NCBI RefSeq assembly: GCF_007859715.1
Contig: NZ_SJPG01000001.1
Coordinates: 2,692,728-2,756,727, forward strand
Direction: 5' to 3'
DNA: 64,000 nt
Origin: Rubinisphaera italica
Lineage (GTDB): Bacteria > Planctomycetota > Planctomycetia > Planctomycetales > Planctomycetaceae
The number at the start of each line of letters is the position of its first letter. The first letter of the stretch is position 1. This document shows positions 36,533-44,560 of this stretch, in pieces. A program made the position numbers and the translations under genes. The notes under the pieces are model-generated. The model worked only from the letters and a program-made list of their open reading frames with translations. It was not told where the DNA came from and did no database searches.

Positions 36533-36542
36533 GATGGAGACA

Positions 36543-36716
36543 CCCACCGTCACGAATGCGGATGGAACTACAAGACTTTAGATCTCGAGGTCGTGAGTTC
36601 GAATCTCACCGGCTCCCATCATTTTGCATTTGCAGAACAATTTTGATGGAGCCGTAGCTCAGTCTGGTAGAGCGCGTTAACGTTTCGTCAATTCTTGTTG
36701 TGGCGGTGGGCTTTTT
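36543..36716 (+). ncRNA. Y-RNA-like RNA 3 with complete permuted tRNA mimic
   Basis: Lower stem CCCACCGTCAC (36543-36553) with GTGGCGGTGGG (36700-36710), 11 bp with one G-U; GAAT/ATTC; then GATGGAAC (36561-36568) with GTTTCGTC (36682-36689), 8 bp. The head reads variable-loop AGGTC, T-arm GTGAG-TTCGAAT-CTCAC (36593-36609), acceptor 3' strand CGGCTCC (36610-36616), a loop of about 31 bases, acceptor 5' strand GGAGCCG (36648-36654), TA, D-arm GCTC-AGTCTGGTA-GAGC (36657-36673). So the acceptor is closed and the RNA ends sit where a tRNA has its anticodon stem. CTTTTTATTTT follows the lower stem as terminator. This architecture matches the tRNA mimicry known for bacterial Y RNAs such as Salmonella YrlA. 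Confidence 0.82.
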
Positions 36717-36734
36717 ATTTTAAGAGAAGGCAGT

Positions 36735-37688
36735 TTATCGACGCCCTTCTCTTTCCACCCACTTGTAAGCTTTTTTTGCATTCAGAGAACAGAATTTCTT
36801 TGTCGCTTCCTTCCCCTTCTCGGTGGCATACTCCATCACAATTCTTTGGAGAGTTTCATAATCGGCGGCTCTCTCTGAGACAGGCCAGTTACTCCCGTAG
36901 ATGACGTGATCATTTCCAAAAGCATTCCAGACGACATCAATATAAGGTCGATAAAATTCCAGCGACTCGGAAGGCTTATTTCCATCCCGAGCCGCTCCTT
37001 CGACCAGTGCCGATACTTTGCAATACACATTTGGATGCTTCGCGGCGGATTGAATTCCAGATTGCCAATCTGAAGGGGGAGCCTCTGTAGTGATTTTGAC
37101 ATTCCCAATATGATTCAAGACAATCCGCAGGTTTGGGACTTTTTCAGCCAGATCAGCAATCACCTGTGGTGTTTCCGGGCCACCATTCACATCGAGAGAC
37201 AAGTCGAGATCAACCAGTAACTGAAAATCTTTCAGAGTCCCCTGCTCCAGCATCGCTTTCACCTGCTGGACAGAAACCCGGATACCACGGAAGAGGGGAT
37301 TCTTTGCCAGTTCACTTACATGCTGCGCAAATTCAGGAGTCCCCGGATCCAAACGTCCAACAATACCCACGATAAAAGGATCGTCCTTGGCCAGATTGAG
37401 CAGCCAGGTGTTATCTTCCAGTCGATTGACCGCTTCAACAATGACGGTGCCCGTGACTGGTTGATATTTCTTCAACTCTCTGAGGTGTTGAGGTAGCACC
37501 GTTCGATAAAGCGATGAATTCTCTGGCGGCCAGGGGATTCCTTCAGGTCGGGTTGGATCATAAAAATGCGTGTGGCAATCAATGATGTCGATTCCCGTCT
37601 GCTTATCATCTGCTCTCATGAAATCAGCTGAAATGAAAAGCATTCCCGAGAGGATACAGACAAACCAGTATCGGTGAGTTTCTTTCAT
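36735..37688 (-). CDS. Exported amidohydrolase-2 family protein (fuconolactonase-like)
   Basis: 317 aa with a signal peptide (residues 1-26). TIM-barrel amidohydrolase motifs: DIIDCHTHFYDP at about 33-44, GIRVSVQQV, RIVLNHIGN at about 190-198 and YGSNWPVSE at about 271-279. These fit the fuconolactonase/2-pyrone-4,6-dicarboxylate lactonase group, which hydrolyses lactones in sugar or aromatic breakdown. The gene converges on the RNA 3 terminator. Confidence 0.88.
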   Translation of the reverse strand: MKETHRYWFVCILSGMLFISADFMRADDKQTGIDIIDCHTHFYDPTRPEGIPWPPENSSLYRTVLPQHLRELKKYQPVTGTVIVEAVNRLEDNTWLLNLAKDDPFIVGIVGRLDPGTPEFAQHVSELAKNPLFRGIRVSVQQVKAMLEQGTLKDFQLLVDLDLSLDVNGGPETPQVIADLAEKVPNLRIVLNHIGNVKITTEAPPSDWQSGIQSAAKHPNVYCKVSALVEGAARDGNKPSESLEFYRPYIDVVWNAFGNDHVIYGSNWPVSERAADYETLQRIVMEYATEKGKEATKKFCSLNAKKAYKWVEREGRR

Positions 37689-37854
37689 CTTGTTCGATTT
37701 TTCTGAGAGTGAGCGGAAATGAGAGATGGTATACCGCTAGTGTACAGGTCATATTGACTGCAATTTAACCAGCTGTTGTGTGAACTGCAAATCATTAAAC
37801 CAGAGCAATGTGTTCTGACTTGTGCACATTCGTCTTAGTAACAGGTTAAGCAGG

Positions 37855-38280
37855 TTACTCATCTTGCTCAAATTCAGATATCGCAGTGTGCAGATCTTTC
37901 ACTTGTGGAATGAATCGATTGATTCCCTGATTTTGCATGTGAAGCTGAATCCATTCACATGCTCCTGAGATCACGACTCTGCCTTCCAGATCGACAAAAA
38001 CAAGTCCTATCGCAATCAAATCTTCCAAATCCGTCACTGAGGCTTGCGGAGCATCGGTGAGGTCGAAAATAATTCGATACGGAGGTAATAGGCTTTCGAC
38101 TGTTCTGAAAAAGTAAGGCAGTATGGGGGCACACTCCTCATCAGTTGCATCTTGAGATGAGATTTTGAACACATGTATCTTCACCAAGCCAGGTGTCATA
38201 TGTTCAATATAATTACAGACACTCAAGGTTGATTGGTTTGATTTTTTATCAGCATTAAATAAATTGACTCTCATTATCAT
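37855..38280 (-). CDS. STAS-domain-like protein
   Basis: 141 aa from ATG 38280 (ATG 38274 also possible; an in-frame TTG lies at 38298). The central part, YRIIFDLTDAPQASVTDLED then GRVVISGACEWIQLHM, has the strand-helix order of anti-anti-sigma STAS proteins, with Ser/Thr in the usual phosphorylation region. It could be a partner of an RsbU-type phosphatase such as the one at 19.6 kb; this is inference. IS30 copy 1 was inserted 58 bases upstream of the start and may have cut its promoter region. Confidence 0.55.
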   Translation of the reverse strand: MIMRVNLFNADKKSNQSTLSVCNYIEHMTPGLVKIHVFKISSQDATDEECAPILPYFFRTVESLLPPYRIIFDLTDAPQASVTDLEDLIAIGLVFVDLEGRVVISGACEWIQLHMQNQGINRFIPQVKDLHTAISEFEQDE

Positions 38281-38338
38281 ATCAGTTTGGCCGTACAATA
38301 ATTGGACTAATGTTTATGAGTTTGCGCTGCCGATAAGT

Positions 38339-39438
38339 GGTGGATTCAATTTTGAAATGCACGGGTTTTGGGTTCGAACAGTTCGTGTGGTGATTTGAAT
38401 TGGTACTTTTTGCGAGGCCGGTTGTTCAACTCCATCACAGCCGCTTGAATATCCTCGGCTTTCAGTTTACGGAAATCGCTCCCCTTCAGGAAGTATTGCC
38501 GCAGAAGCCCGTTGGTGTTCTCATTCTGGCCGCGTTGCCACGGCTGGCGAGCCGGAGCAAAATAGATCGCACAATGCAGGGCTTGCTCCAACTCTCGATG
38601 ACCCGAAAACTCACTCCCGTTGTCCGTCGTCAAAGTTCGAATCAATGACGATGGCAACCCCTCAAACGCAAACACCGAAGCCGCGTTCAACGTCGATGCT
38701 TTCTTGTCCGGCAGATAGCTCGCCACAAGATAGCCGGTCTTGCGTTCGACATGCGTGACAATGTAGCCGGTCCCCTTTTGACCCTCGATGGTATCCGATT
38801 CCCAGTGCCCGATCCGCGAACGATTGCGTGCAGAAACCGGTCGCTGATCCATTGGCTTTTTGGTCGGGTCGCATCGTCTGGAGATCCCTGTGCCGTAGCG
38901 TTTGCGGCGTTTCTTTCTCGATTGACGCAGCTGCCTGTAGATGTTGCCGCCCTGCTTTTTGTTTGCTTTGATCCAGGCGTAAATCGTCTCAATGGATATT
39001 CGCATTCTGGCCTCCCGAGGATGCAGTCGCAAGAGTTGACCTGCAATCTGTTCCGGCGACCACTTGAGAGACAACTTATCGAGCAGGAATTCTTTGAGCG
39101 GAGCGTGGTTGAGTTTCCAGGGGAGTTTGCAGAGTTGTCGACGCCGTCGCGCTTTGCGGTCGGCTTTCCCGGCGAAATACTTCCCGGTCGCATCCGAATT
39201 CCGCCGCAGTTCTCGGGAGATCGTGCTGGGGTCTCGGGATAACTCGCGCGCAATTTCTATTCGAGAGTGTCCCAGGGCGTGCATGTGCGCTATGGAATCA
39301 CGTTCCTCAGCAGTAAGATGCGTGTGTGACATTCGTGATTTCTTCTTAGTAGGATTGATGGTCGTTTGGTCAAAACAAACCATCTCACGAATGTCACTCT
39401 TTTTCCATCAACCCGTGCATTTCAAAATTGAATCCACC
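38339..39438 (-). mobile_element. IS30-family insertion sequence, copy 1
   Basis: 1100 bp. Ends GGTGGATTCAATTTTGAAAT and its complement on the right form inverted repeats of at least 25 bp (GGTGGATTC...CACGGGTT). A 3-bp target duplication, AGT, flanks it (36-38 of the 38300s and 39439-39441). One transposase gene, intact. Confidence 0.93.
38346..39383 (-). CDS. IS30-family transposase, copy 1
   Basis: 345 aa, or 328 aa from the more family-like MSHTHLTAEERDSIAHMHAL at 39332. N-terminal helix-turn-helix (IEIARELSRDPSTISRELRR). Catalytic region: GHWESDTIEGQKG (first Asp), LTTDNGSEFSGH (second Asp) and WQRGQNENTNGLLRQYFLKG (Glu). The C-terminus ends FEPKTRAFQN. It is the normal version against which copy 2 can be compared. 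Confidence 0.95.
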   Translation of the reverse strand: MVCFDQTTINPTKKKSRMSHTHLTAEERDSIAHMHALGHSRIEIARELSRDPSTISRELRRNSDATGKYFAGKADRKARRRRQLCKLPWKLNHAPLKEFLLDKLSLKWSPEQIAGQLLRLHPREARMRISIETIYAWIKANKKQGGNIYRQLRQSRKKRRKRYGTGISRRCDPTKKPMDQRPVSARNRSRIGHWESDTIEGQKGTGYIVTHVERKTGYLVASYLPDKKASTLNAASVFAFEGLPSSLIRTLTTDNGSEFSGHRELEQALHCAIYFAPARQPWQRGQNENTNGLLRQYFLKGSDFRKLKAEDIQAAVMELNNRPRKKYQFKSPHELFEPKTRAFQN

Positions 39439-39441
39439 AGT

Positions 39442-39798
39442 GCCCATACGAGCACCATCAAGGTATGCATGTGTGTATAGTAACCCTTTAGCTCTCTCTC
39501 GATAGCGGACGCATTGACATATAAGATGAATTGAATCTGAAATAAATTCACTTCAGAACATGACGGCTTGAAACTTTCAGTGCCGTTAGATGGGTATCAA
39601 GTATATTCTTCAAAGTATTAGGCGAACGAATTCTAATTCTGTGACGTCATAAATCAGAAATTGAATAAATATTGCAAAATCACATGATGATTCGCTGCAG
39701 ACTTGGAGTTATTTACAGATAGCGCTCAAATTTATTCAGGTGGATCCTTCTTCCATTGAATACTTTCCATTCCCTCCCATCTTGGTCATGTTTCATTT
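39442..39798. other. Intergenic region before the sigma-factor gene
   Basis: About 360 AT-rich bases between IS30 copy 1 and the sigma gene. No gene or RNA is apparent; the sigma/kinase promoter should be in the last 150 bases. Confidence 0.4.
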
Positions 39799-40404
39799 AT
39801 GTCATTTTCCTCCCGGGATGAAAATTGTACCTGGTCTGAATTGCTGGAATTTGCTCGAGCAGGTAATGATGCTGCATTCATGCAGTTGTGTGAACGATTC
39901 CGAGAATATCTGACTACAATTGCTCAATCCGAATTAAGGCAGGAATTGCAGTCCAAAGTGGGGACCTCGGATTTGATCCAGGAATCGATGCTCGAAGCCT
40001 GGTCAGAAATGCACTGTTTTCGCGGATCGAGCGAAGGAGAGTTTCGCCTGTGGATTGCTCGCCTTTTTCGCCACAATCTGATTGATCAAGCCAGGAAATA
40101 TCGCAAAACCCAATCGCGGAATCTCTCGCTGGAAATCAGGATTGACCAGCACCATCACCAAAACATTCTGGAAAGCAATGAACTGAGTGGTAGCAGGATC
40201 ATGCTTCTTCGGGAGAATGACGAGATGCTGCTACGAGCCGTCAATCAACTTCCTGAAAAACAGAAATCGGTGATTCTGTTGAAACATGAAAATGGATTAA
40301 GCTATGAGGAAATTGCGGAGCAGATGAACGTAAAAGCGACTGCGATACGTAAGATCTGGTCGCGAGCCATTCAAACCCTGCGCAGTGAGATTGTAGGAGA
40401 TTAG
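39799..40404 (+). CDS. ECF-type RNA polymerase sigma factor
   Basis: 201 aa. Region 2 (about 25-100) has VGTSDLIQESMLEAWSEM and EGEFRLWIARLFRHNLIDQA; region 4 (about 145-200) has QLPEKQKSVILLKHENGLSY and EEIAEQMNVKATAIRKIWSR. This is the planctomycete ECF type that is encoded next to Ser/Thr kinases. It is followed after 3 bases by the kinase gene, so they are one operon. I infer that the kinase controls this sigma factor or its regulon. Confidence 0.93.
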   Translation: MSFSSRDENCTWSELLEFARAGNDAAFMQLCERFREYLTTIAQSELRQELQSKVGTSDLIQESMLEAWSEMHCFRGSSEGEFRLWIARLFRHNLIDQARKYRKTQSRNLSLEIRIDQHHHQNILESNELSGSRIMLLRENDEMLLRAVNQLPEKQKSVILLKHENGLSYEEIAEQMNVKATAIRKIWSRAIQTLRSEIVGD

Positions 40405-40407
40405 TCG

Positions 40408-41892
40408 GTGTCAGACCAACCTCCCCTTCCCGAAGATCGTGACTCCTCACTCGACTCAGGAAAAATCCCTTCCGTCGAAGAAATTGCCACACGTCTTGAC
40501 AGGCTGATGGCAAATCCCCATGTCAATAATTCCAAAGACTTCCATCTTACGGACAAAGATTTTCAACAGCGGTATCAGATTCTGAATGAAGTCGGTCGTG
40601 GAGCATTTGGGGTTGTCTATCGAGCGCTTGATACTCAGTTAAATCGATATGTGGCTTTGAAAATACCTCGCCCGGAAGTCATTGTCGATCAGGAAAAACT
40701 TCGTCGCTTTGAAACTGAAGCGGGCACTGCTGCTAAACTCGATCACCCTTGTATTGTCCCTGTTTACGAAGCAAATTTAAGGGCGTCTCCTCCGTTTATT
40801 GCCTCTGCATTTTGCAAGGGGCCCGATTTGGGGCATTGGCTGGAACAGCGCCAGAAACCAGTTGATAGTACTGAAGCGGCCGAGTTTATCTCACAAATCG
40901 CAGAAGCAGTGCAGTATATTCATGACCAGGGTGTTCTGCACCGCGATCTGAAACCTGGCAATATTATGCTCGAACCAAAGCAAGAAAACTCTCAAATCGA
41001 GTCACTTTCGCAGTGTGTGCCTCGTTTGACTGATTTCGGGTTGAGTAGACTCATTGAACAAAGCTTGCATTTCACGCGATCAAGTCTGATGATCGGCACT
41101 CCTCAATACATGGCTCCTGAACTGTTAGCGGTCAAATCCGAACCCTACACCAAGGCCAGTGAAGTCTATTCATTGGGAGTTTTACTCTATGAATTACTCA
41201 CACTGTGTCCTCCCAGTGAAGGCGGGAATTATCTCGAGGTAATCGATCGAGTGCGTACTCAGGAACCTGTCCGTCCCAGTACCTTCAATAAATCTATCCC
41301 ATCTGATTTAGAACTCATCTGCCTGAAGAGTCTCTCGCGGCACCCCGAAGATCGCTATGACTCTGCAGTGGAACTTCACCAGGATTTGCAGCGATTTCTT
41401 GCAGATAAGCCGATCCACGCCAGAGCAACCTCTCAACTGGTTCATATGAGTCGGTGGAGTCGTAAAGCAGATCGTATTCGGCAGGCTGGCCTGTATGCGT
41501 TTTGTTTCCAAGGTTTGATCATTATCTGGCTATATACGCTGCTAATAATGGGCTTGTACCTTGACGAGTTTAATCGTGCAGAAACTCTTAACGCAAATGC
41601 AAATGACATAGTCATGGTCACACTCGGCTTTCACGCCCCGTTGACGGTTGGAGGATGGTTAACGATGCAAAAAAAACGCTGGTCTTTCTGGCCAACACTA
41701 GCAGGGTCTTATGGTCTTTTGGGGGTGATCATTTATTCCGTCGTATACCCTTCAGTTGCATTTGAATATAACTACAGCAGTTTTTCGGCAAAAATGGGTG
41801 TGTTCATGGGACTCATCATGGGCTGTGGCATTCAGTCAATTTTGTACACACTGGCAATCCCTGCCTGGAAAAAGCTTTGCCAGAATGATTAA
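40408..41892 (+). CDS. Transmembrane Ser/Thr protein kinase
   Basis: 494 aa with a GTG start 3 bases after the sigma stop; the next in-frame ATG would remove 34 residues. The kinase domain, about 48-330, is complete: GRGAFGVVY, VALKIPR (Lys), HRDLKPGN near 177, DFGLS near 208 and GTPQYMAPEL. After it come four hydrophobic helices (about 365-390, 405-425, 430-450 and 465-485) with no extracellular sensor domain. So signal detection, if any, must be in the membrane part. The operon with an ECF sigma factor is a recognised planctomycete arrangement. Confidence 0.93.
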   Translation: MSDQPPLPEDRDSSLDSGKIPSVEEIATRLDRLMANPHVNNSKDFHLTDKDFQQRYQILNEVGRGAFGVVYRALDTQLNRYVALKIPRPEVIVDQEKLRRFETEAGTAAKLDHPCIVPVYEANLRASPPFIASAFCKGPDLGHWLEQRQKPVDSTEAAEFISQIAEAVQYIHDQGVLHRDLKPGNIMLEPKQENSQIESLSQCVPRLTDFGLSRLIEQSLHFTRSSLMIGTPQYMAPELLAVKSEPYTKASEVYSLGVLLYELLTLCPPSEGGNYLEVIDRVRTQEPVRPSTFNKSIPSDLELICLKSLSRHPEDRYDSAVELHQDLQRFLADKPIHARATSQLVHMSRWSRKADRIRQAGLYAFCFQGLIIIWLYTLLIMGLYLDEFNRAETLNANANDIVMVTLGFHAPLTVGGWLTMQKKRWSFWPTLAGSYGLLGVIIYSVVYPSVAFEYNYSSFSAKMGVFMGLIMGCGIQSILYTLAIPAWKKLCQND

Positions 41893-42013
41893 TAGCACAT
41901 TCGGAAAACGGTTGGACTGACAGGGATTTTCTCCTCCGTTTACAATTGATAGTTACTCTTGTGAATGCGAAAGCCATTTGAAAATGGTCTAAATTTGCCC
42001 ATCATAACTCCAG

Positions 42014-42208
42014 TTAACATGTCGACTTGATTGCATCCACCAGTTTTGAAAATACAAACTGCTTATCCAAATCTTGGAGAAGACACAGATATTCCAGTGA
42101 TTTGCCACCACAGGAAGAGTCGATCCCCATCTCTTTGAAGATCGGAATCGTTTCCGGATGATCGATAATCCAATCTGGAATCGAGGATTCCAGAGAACAA
42201 TCCGTCAT
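42014..42208 (-). CDS. ScdA/RIC N-terminal-like domain protein (DUF542)
   Basis: 64 aa. IPDWIIDHPETIPIFKEMGI then DSSCGGKSLEYLC is the N-terminal domain of iron-sulfur-cluster repair protein RIC/ScdA, with the single conserved Cys-Gly-Gly. The hemerythrin-like di-iron domain is missing, so this is a stand-alone form, seen also as part of DUF1858/542 small proteins. Role possibly linked to nitrosative stress. The upstream hydrolase gene ends 14 bases before its start. Confidence 0.78.
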   Translation of the reverse strand: MTDCSLESSIPDWIIDHPETIPIFKEMGIDSSCGGKSLEYLCLLQDLDKQFVFSKLVDAIKSTC

Positions 42209-42222
42209 TTCCTACCTCAAAA

Positions 42223-43116
42223 CTATTGTGCCTGACTCTTCGAGACATGCTCTTCAATAAAGCGAACGACACGTTCGGGATCTGGATGCGTGAAGTGATG
42301 ACCATTCGACTTTTCGGTACCTGCCATCACCGTGATCACATCCAATGGGTAGTTTAACTCTGCAAGTCGACTTCGTAACAGGTATGTATTTTCAATCGGC
42401 GGAACAACACGATCATTTTCTGAGACAATATGCAGCAGTGGGATTTTTGCATGAGCGATTAACTCTGCATGGTCGACAGGATTTTGCTTGTGTTCAATCG
42501 CCTGTTCTTCAGTAAATCCATAAGCTTGCAGGCACAGTTGCCAGGATTGGGGAGAACCGATTCCTTCTCCCTTGCCAGCTGGCCAACTTTTGAAATCGCA
42601 AACAGGTGTATCACAATAGATGCAGGCCACCTTTTCGGGATTTTGGGCTGCCCAATTATAAACAAACAGACCGCCCCTGCTGACACCTTCCAGGCATGCT
42701 TTTCTTGCCAAACGACGTTCCGTCGTCAAATATTTATAGAACTCATCTCCAATTTCAATCGCCTTCGGACTTCCAAACATATTCGAGACATCGACATAGG
42801 CAACGTGAAACCCTTTGGAGAGCAGGATCACATCCATCTCAGCGTGAAAACCAGGAAATCGTGCCCGCCAGACCCATGGATTCCCCTCTGCCACTTTCTT
42901 GGGTGTCACCACATAAGCAGGCCTTGCCGCAATCGTGAAATGATACTGCGCATATCCATTCCATTCAGTCTTTCGTTCGAACCAGTCCGATTCTGTTTGC
43001 TGAACCTGAACTGGAGCAGTTTCTTCTGCTGATGCTGAGTATGCGAAATAATCGGTATGAAGTGCGGCTGTGAGAATTAAGAGCGTCAGCACTAACAGGT
43101 AGTCTTTTGATTGCAT
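42223..43116 (-). CDS. Exported alpha/beta-hydrolase
   Basis: 297 aa with signal peptide (residues 1-30). GVSRGGLFVYNWA is the nucleophile elbow (Ser near 145); HIVSENDRVVPP gives Asp; GHHFTHPDPERV gives His near 275. No HGG oxyanion motif, so this differs from the BD-FAE esterases nearby. Substrate unknown. It is probably co-transcribed with the DUF542 gene. Confidence 0.8.
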   Translation of the reverse strand: MQSKDYLLVLTLLILTAALHTDYFAYSASAEETAPVQVQQTESDWFERKTEWNGYAQYHFTIAARPAYVVTPKKVAEGNPWVWRARFPGFHAEMDVILLSKGFHVAYVDVSNMFGSPKAIEIGDEFYKYLTTERRLARKACLEGVSRGGLFVYNWAAQNPEKVACIYCDTPVCDFKSWPAGKGEGIGSPQSWQLCLQAYGFTEEQAIEHKQNPVDHAELIAHAKIPLLHIVSENDRVVPPIENTYLLRSRLAELNYPLDVITVMAGTEKSNGHHFTHPDPERVVRFIEEHVSKSQAQ

Positions 43117-43303
43117 TCTTTTTAAGTCCTAAGATTTCGATGTGAGGTGTTGTTGAATTTATTAATTTCGAGTTTTTTTGCGAAGAACCGATTAAATCAT
43201 TTTAAGGACATTGAGAAGCAAATAGTGTCGTAGGAAAGGATTTTGACAAACCCTGATATTGACCTACGTTTAAGTAGGTATTGTTACGAATTGTAAACTT
43301 GGA

Positions 43304-44509
43304 ATGCGAAAAATGTCCACCATCTCTTTTGCAGGAAAATTTCCCGACTCCTCTCCCCTCCAATCGTATGGCCGTGCTTTTTCTAGTCGTCACCAGATTG
43401 ACGAGAATTTCTATGTCGAAGTCGTAGATTCGGTATCAGGTTTACTGGGGTATCTTGAAGATTGGCATCAATTGATTTCTTTCTGCTCGATCTCCAATGC
43501 CTTTTACGAACCATACTTTTTGCTGACAGCCCTGCAAACCTTACATCACAATCCTAAGCTTCGATTTATTTTTGTTTATAGACAAAACACAAATTTTGAT
43601 TCAGCACATGAACTTTGTGGATTTTTTCCTCTGGAATCGGCCCAGATCGAAAAGTATCCTCGATCTGGCTGGAAGTTGATCACGAATTCGCTCTCATTTT
43701 CCTGTGACCCTCTTATCCGTGCGGGATTTGAAATTGAAGTAATTCTCGCTTTTATCAAGTGGAGCAAAGCGGCTCACTGTTCGATTATTGAACTCCCCTG
43801 TGTTTCGGCTGAAGGGGCATTTCAATCCTCATTAGATTTTGTACTCAAAGCATTGAGTATTACACCTTTTATTCTGAAAACCAGTCGACGGTCCTGCTTG
43901 AAAAGAGACTCTGCAGATTGGGATGGTCGAAATATACGACGTGATGTGAACCGGAAACGACGACGGTTGGCTGAGCAAGGGCAGCTGGAATTTCGCGTTT
44001 TGAAATCCCTACATCAATTGGCAGATTGGCAAAAGGGATTCTTGTCTCTTGAAGAACGTGGCTGGAAAGGGCAGAAAGGGACGGCTCTGAATCAGAATCC
44101 TTCTCAGCGGTCATTCTTTATGACCGCCACACGACAGGCATTCGAGCGAAACAAATTTCAAATGCTTGGATTATTCCTGGACGAGAAACCGATCGCTTTC
44201 AAGTGCAATTTGATCTCTGGTAAAAATGGTTATGCCTGGAAAATCGCATTTGATGAGGACTATGCTCGATATTCTCCTGGTCTACTTCTTGAATACGATT
44301 TCATTGATTTCTTCAAGAACCAGACCGAACTGAATGTGATTGACTCATGTGCAACTCCAGGTCATCCGCTGTTTGCACGTATCTGGCCAGATCAACTTTC
44401 GAGACAAACCGTCTTTGTGCCGACAGGCATGCTGTTGAGTAAAATGTACTGTTCGACACGTCCGTTGATGCGTTCGCTCAAGCGGAAATTGCTGGCAAAG
44501 CCTTCATAA
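43304..44509 (+). CDS. FemAB/CelD-like GNAT acetyltransferase
   Basis: 401 aa from ATG 43304 (ATG 43313 possible). The central region has RDVNRKRRRLAEQGQLEFRV and a GWKGQKGTALNQNPSQRSFF block, then FKCNLISGKNGYAWKIAFDE. This is the BioF2-like acetyltransferase domain (CelD/BcsL) used in exopolysaccharide or peptidoglycan-type acylation. It is a lone gene with no exopolysaccharide cluster near. Confidence 0.8.
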   Translation: MRKMSTISFAGKFPDSSPLQSYGRAFSSRHQIDENFYVEVVDSVSGLLGYLEDWHQLISFCSISNAFYEPYFLLTALQTLHHNPKLRFIFVYRQNTNFDSAHELCGFFPLESAQIEKYPRSGWKLITNSLSFSCDPLIRAGFEIEVILAFIKWSKAAHCSIIELPCVSAEGAFQSSLDFVLKALSITPFILKTSRRSCLKRDSADWDGRNIRRDVNRKRRRLAEQGQLEFRVLKSLHQLADWQKGFLSLEERGWKGQKGTALNQNPSQRSFFMTATRQAFERNKFQMLGLFLDEKPIAFKCNLISGKNGYAWKIAFDEDYARYSPGLLLEYDFIDFFKNQTELNVIDSCATPGHPLFARIWPDQLSRQTVFVPTGMLLSKMYCSTRPLMRSLKRKLLAKPS

Positions 44510-44560
44510 CTACTCTCTGAGCATCTCCTGGAAGAATCGATTATATTAGCGATGAATCAC

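Noticed and set aside
36446..36646. A 66-codon frame over the RNA region
   Set aside because: It crosses the terminator of RNA 2 and the stems of RNA 3 and has no protein-like composition.
36566..36680. A functional permuted tRNA gene with an anticodon loop (CTTTAGA)
   Set aside because: The hairpin AGA-CTTTAGA-TCT exists, but the 5' half (GCGTTAAC) does not complete an anticodon stem with it, and the long lower stems plus terminator fit a Y RNA better.
38751..39242. 163-codon frame on the opposite strand of the IS30 transposase (also in copy 2)
   Set aside because: Antisense shadow of the transposase; repeated only because the IS is repeated.
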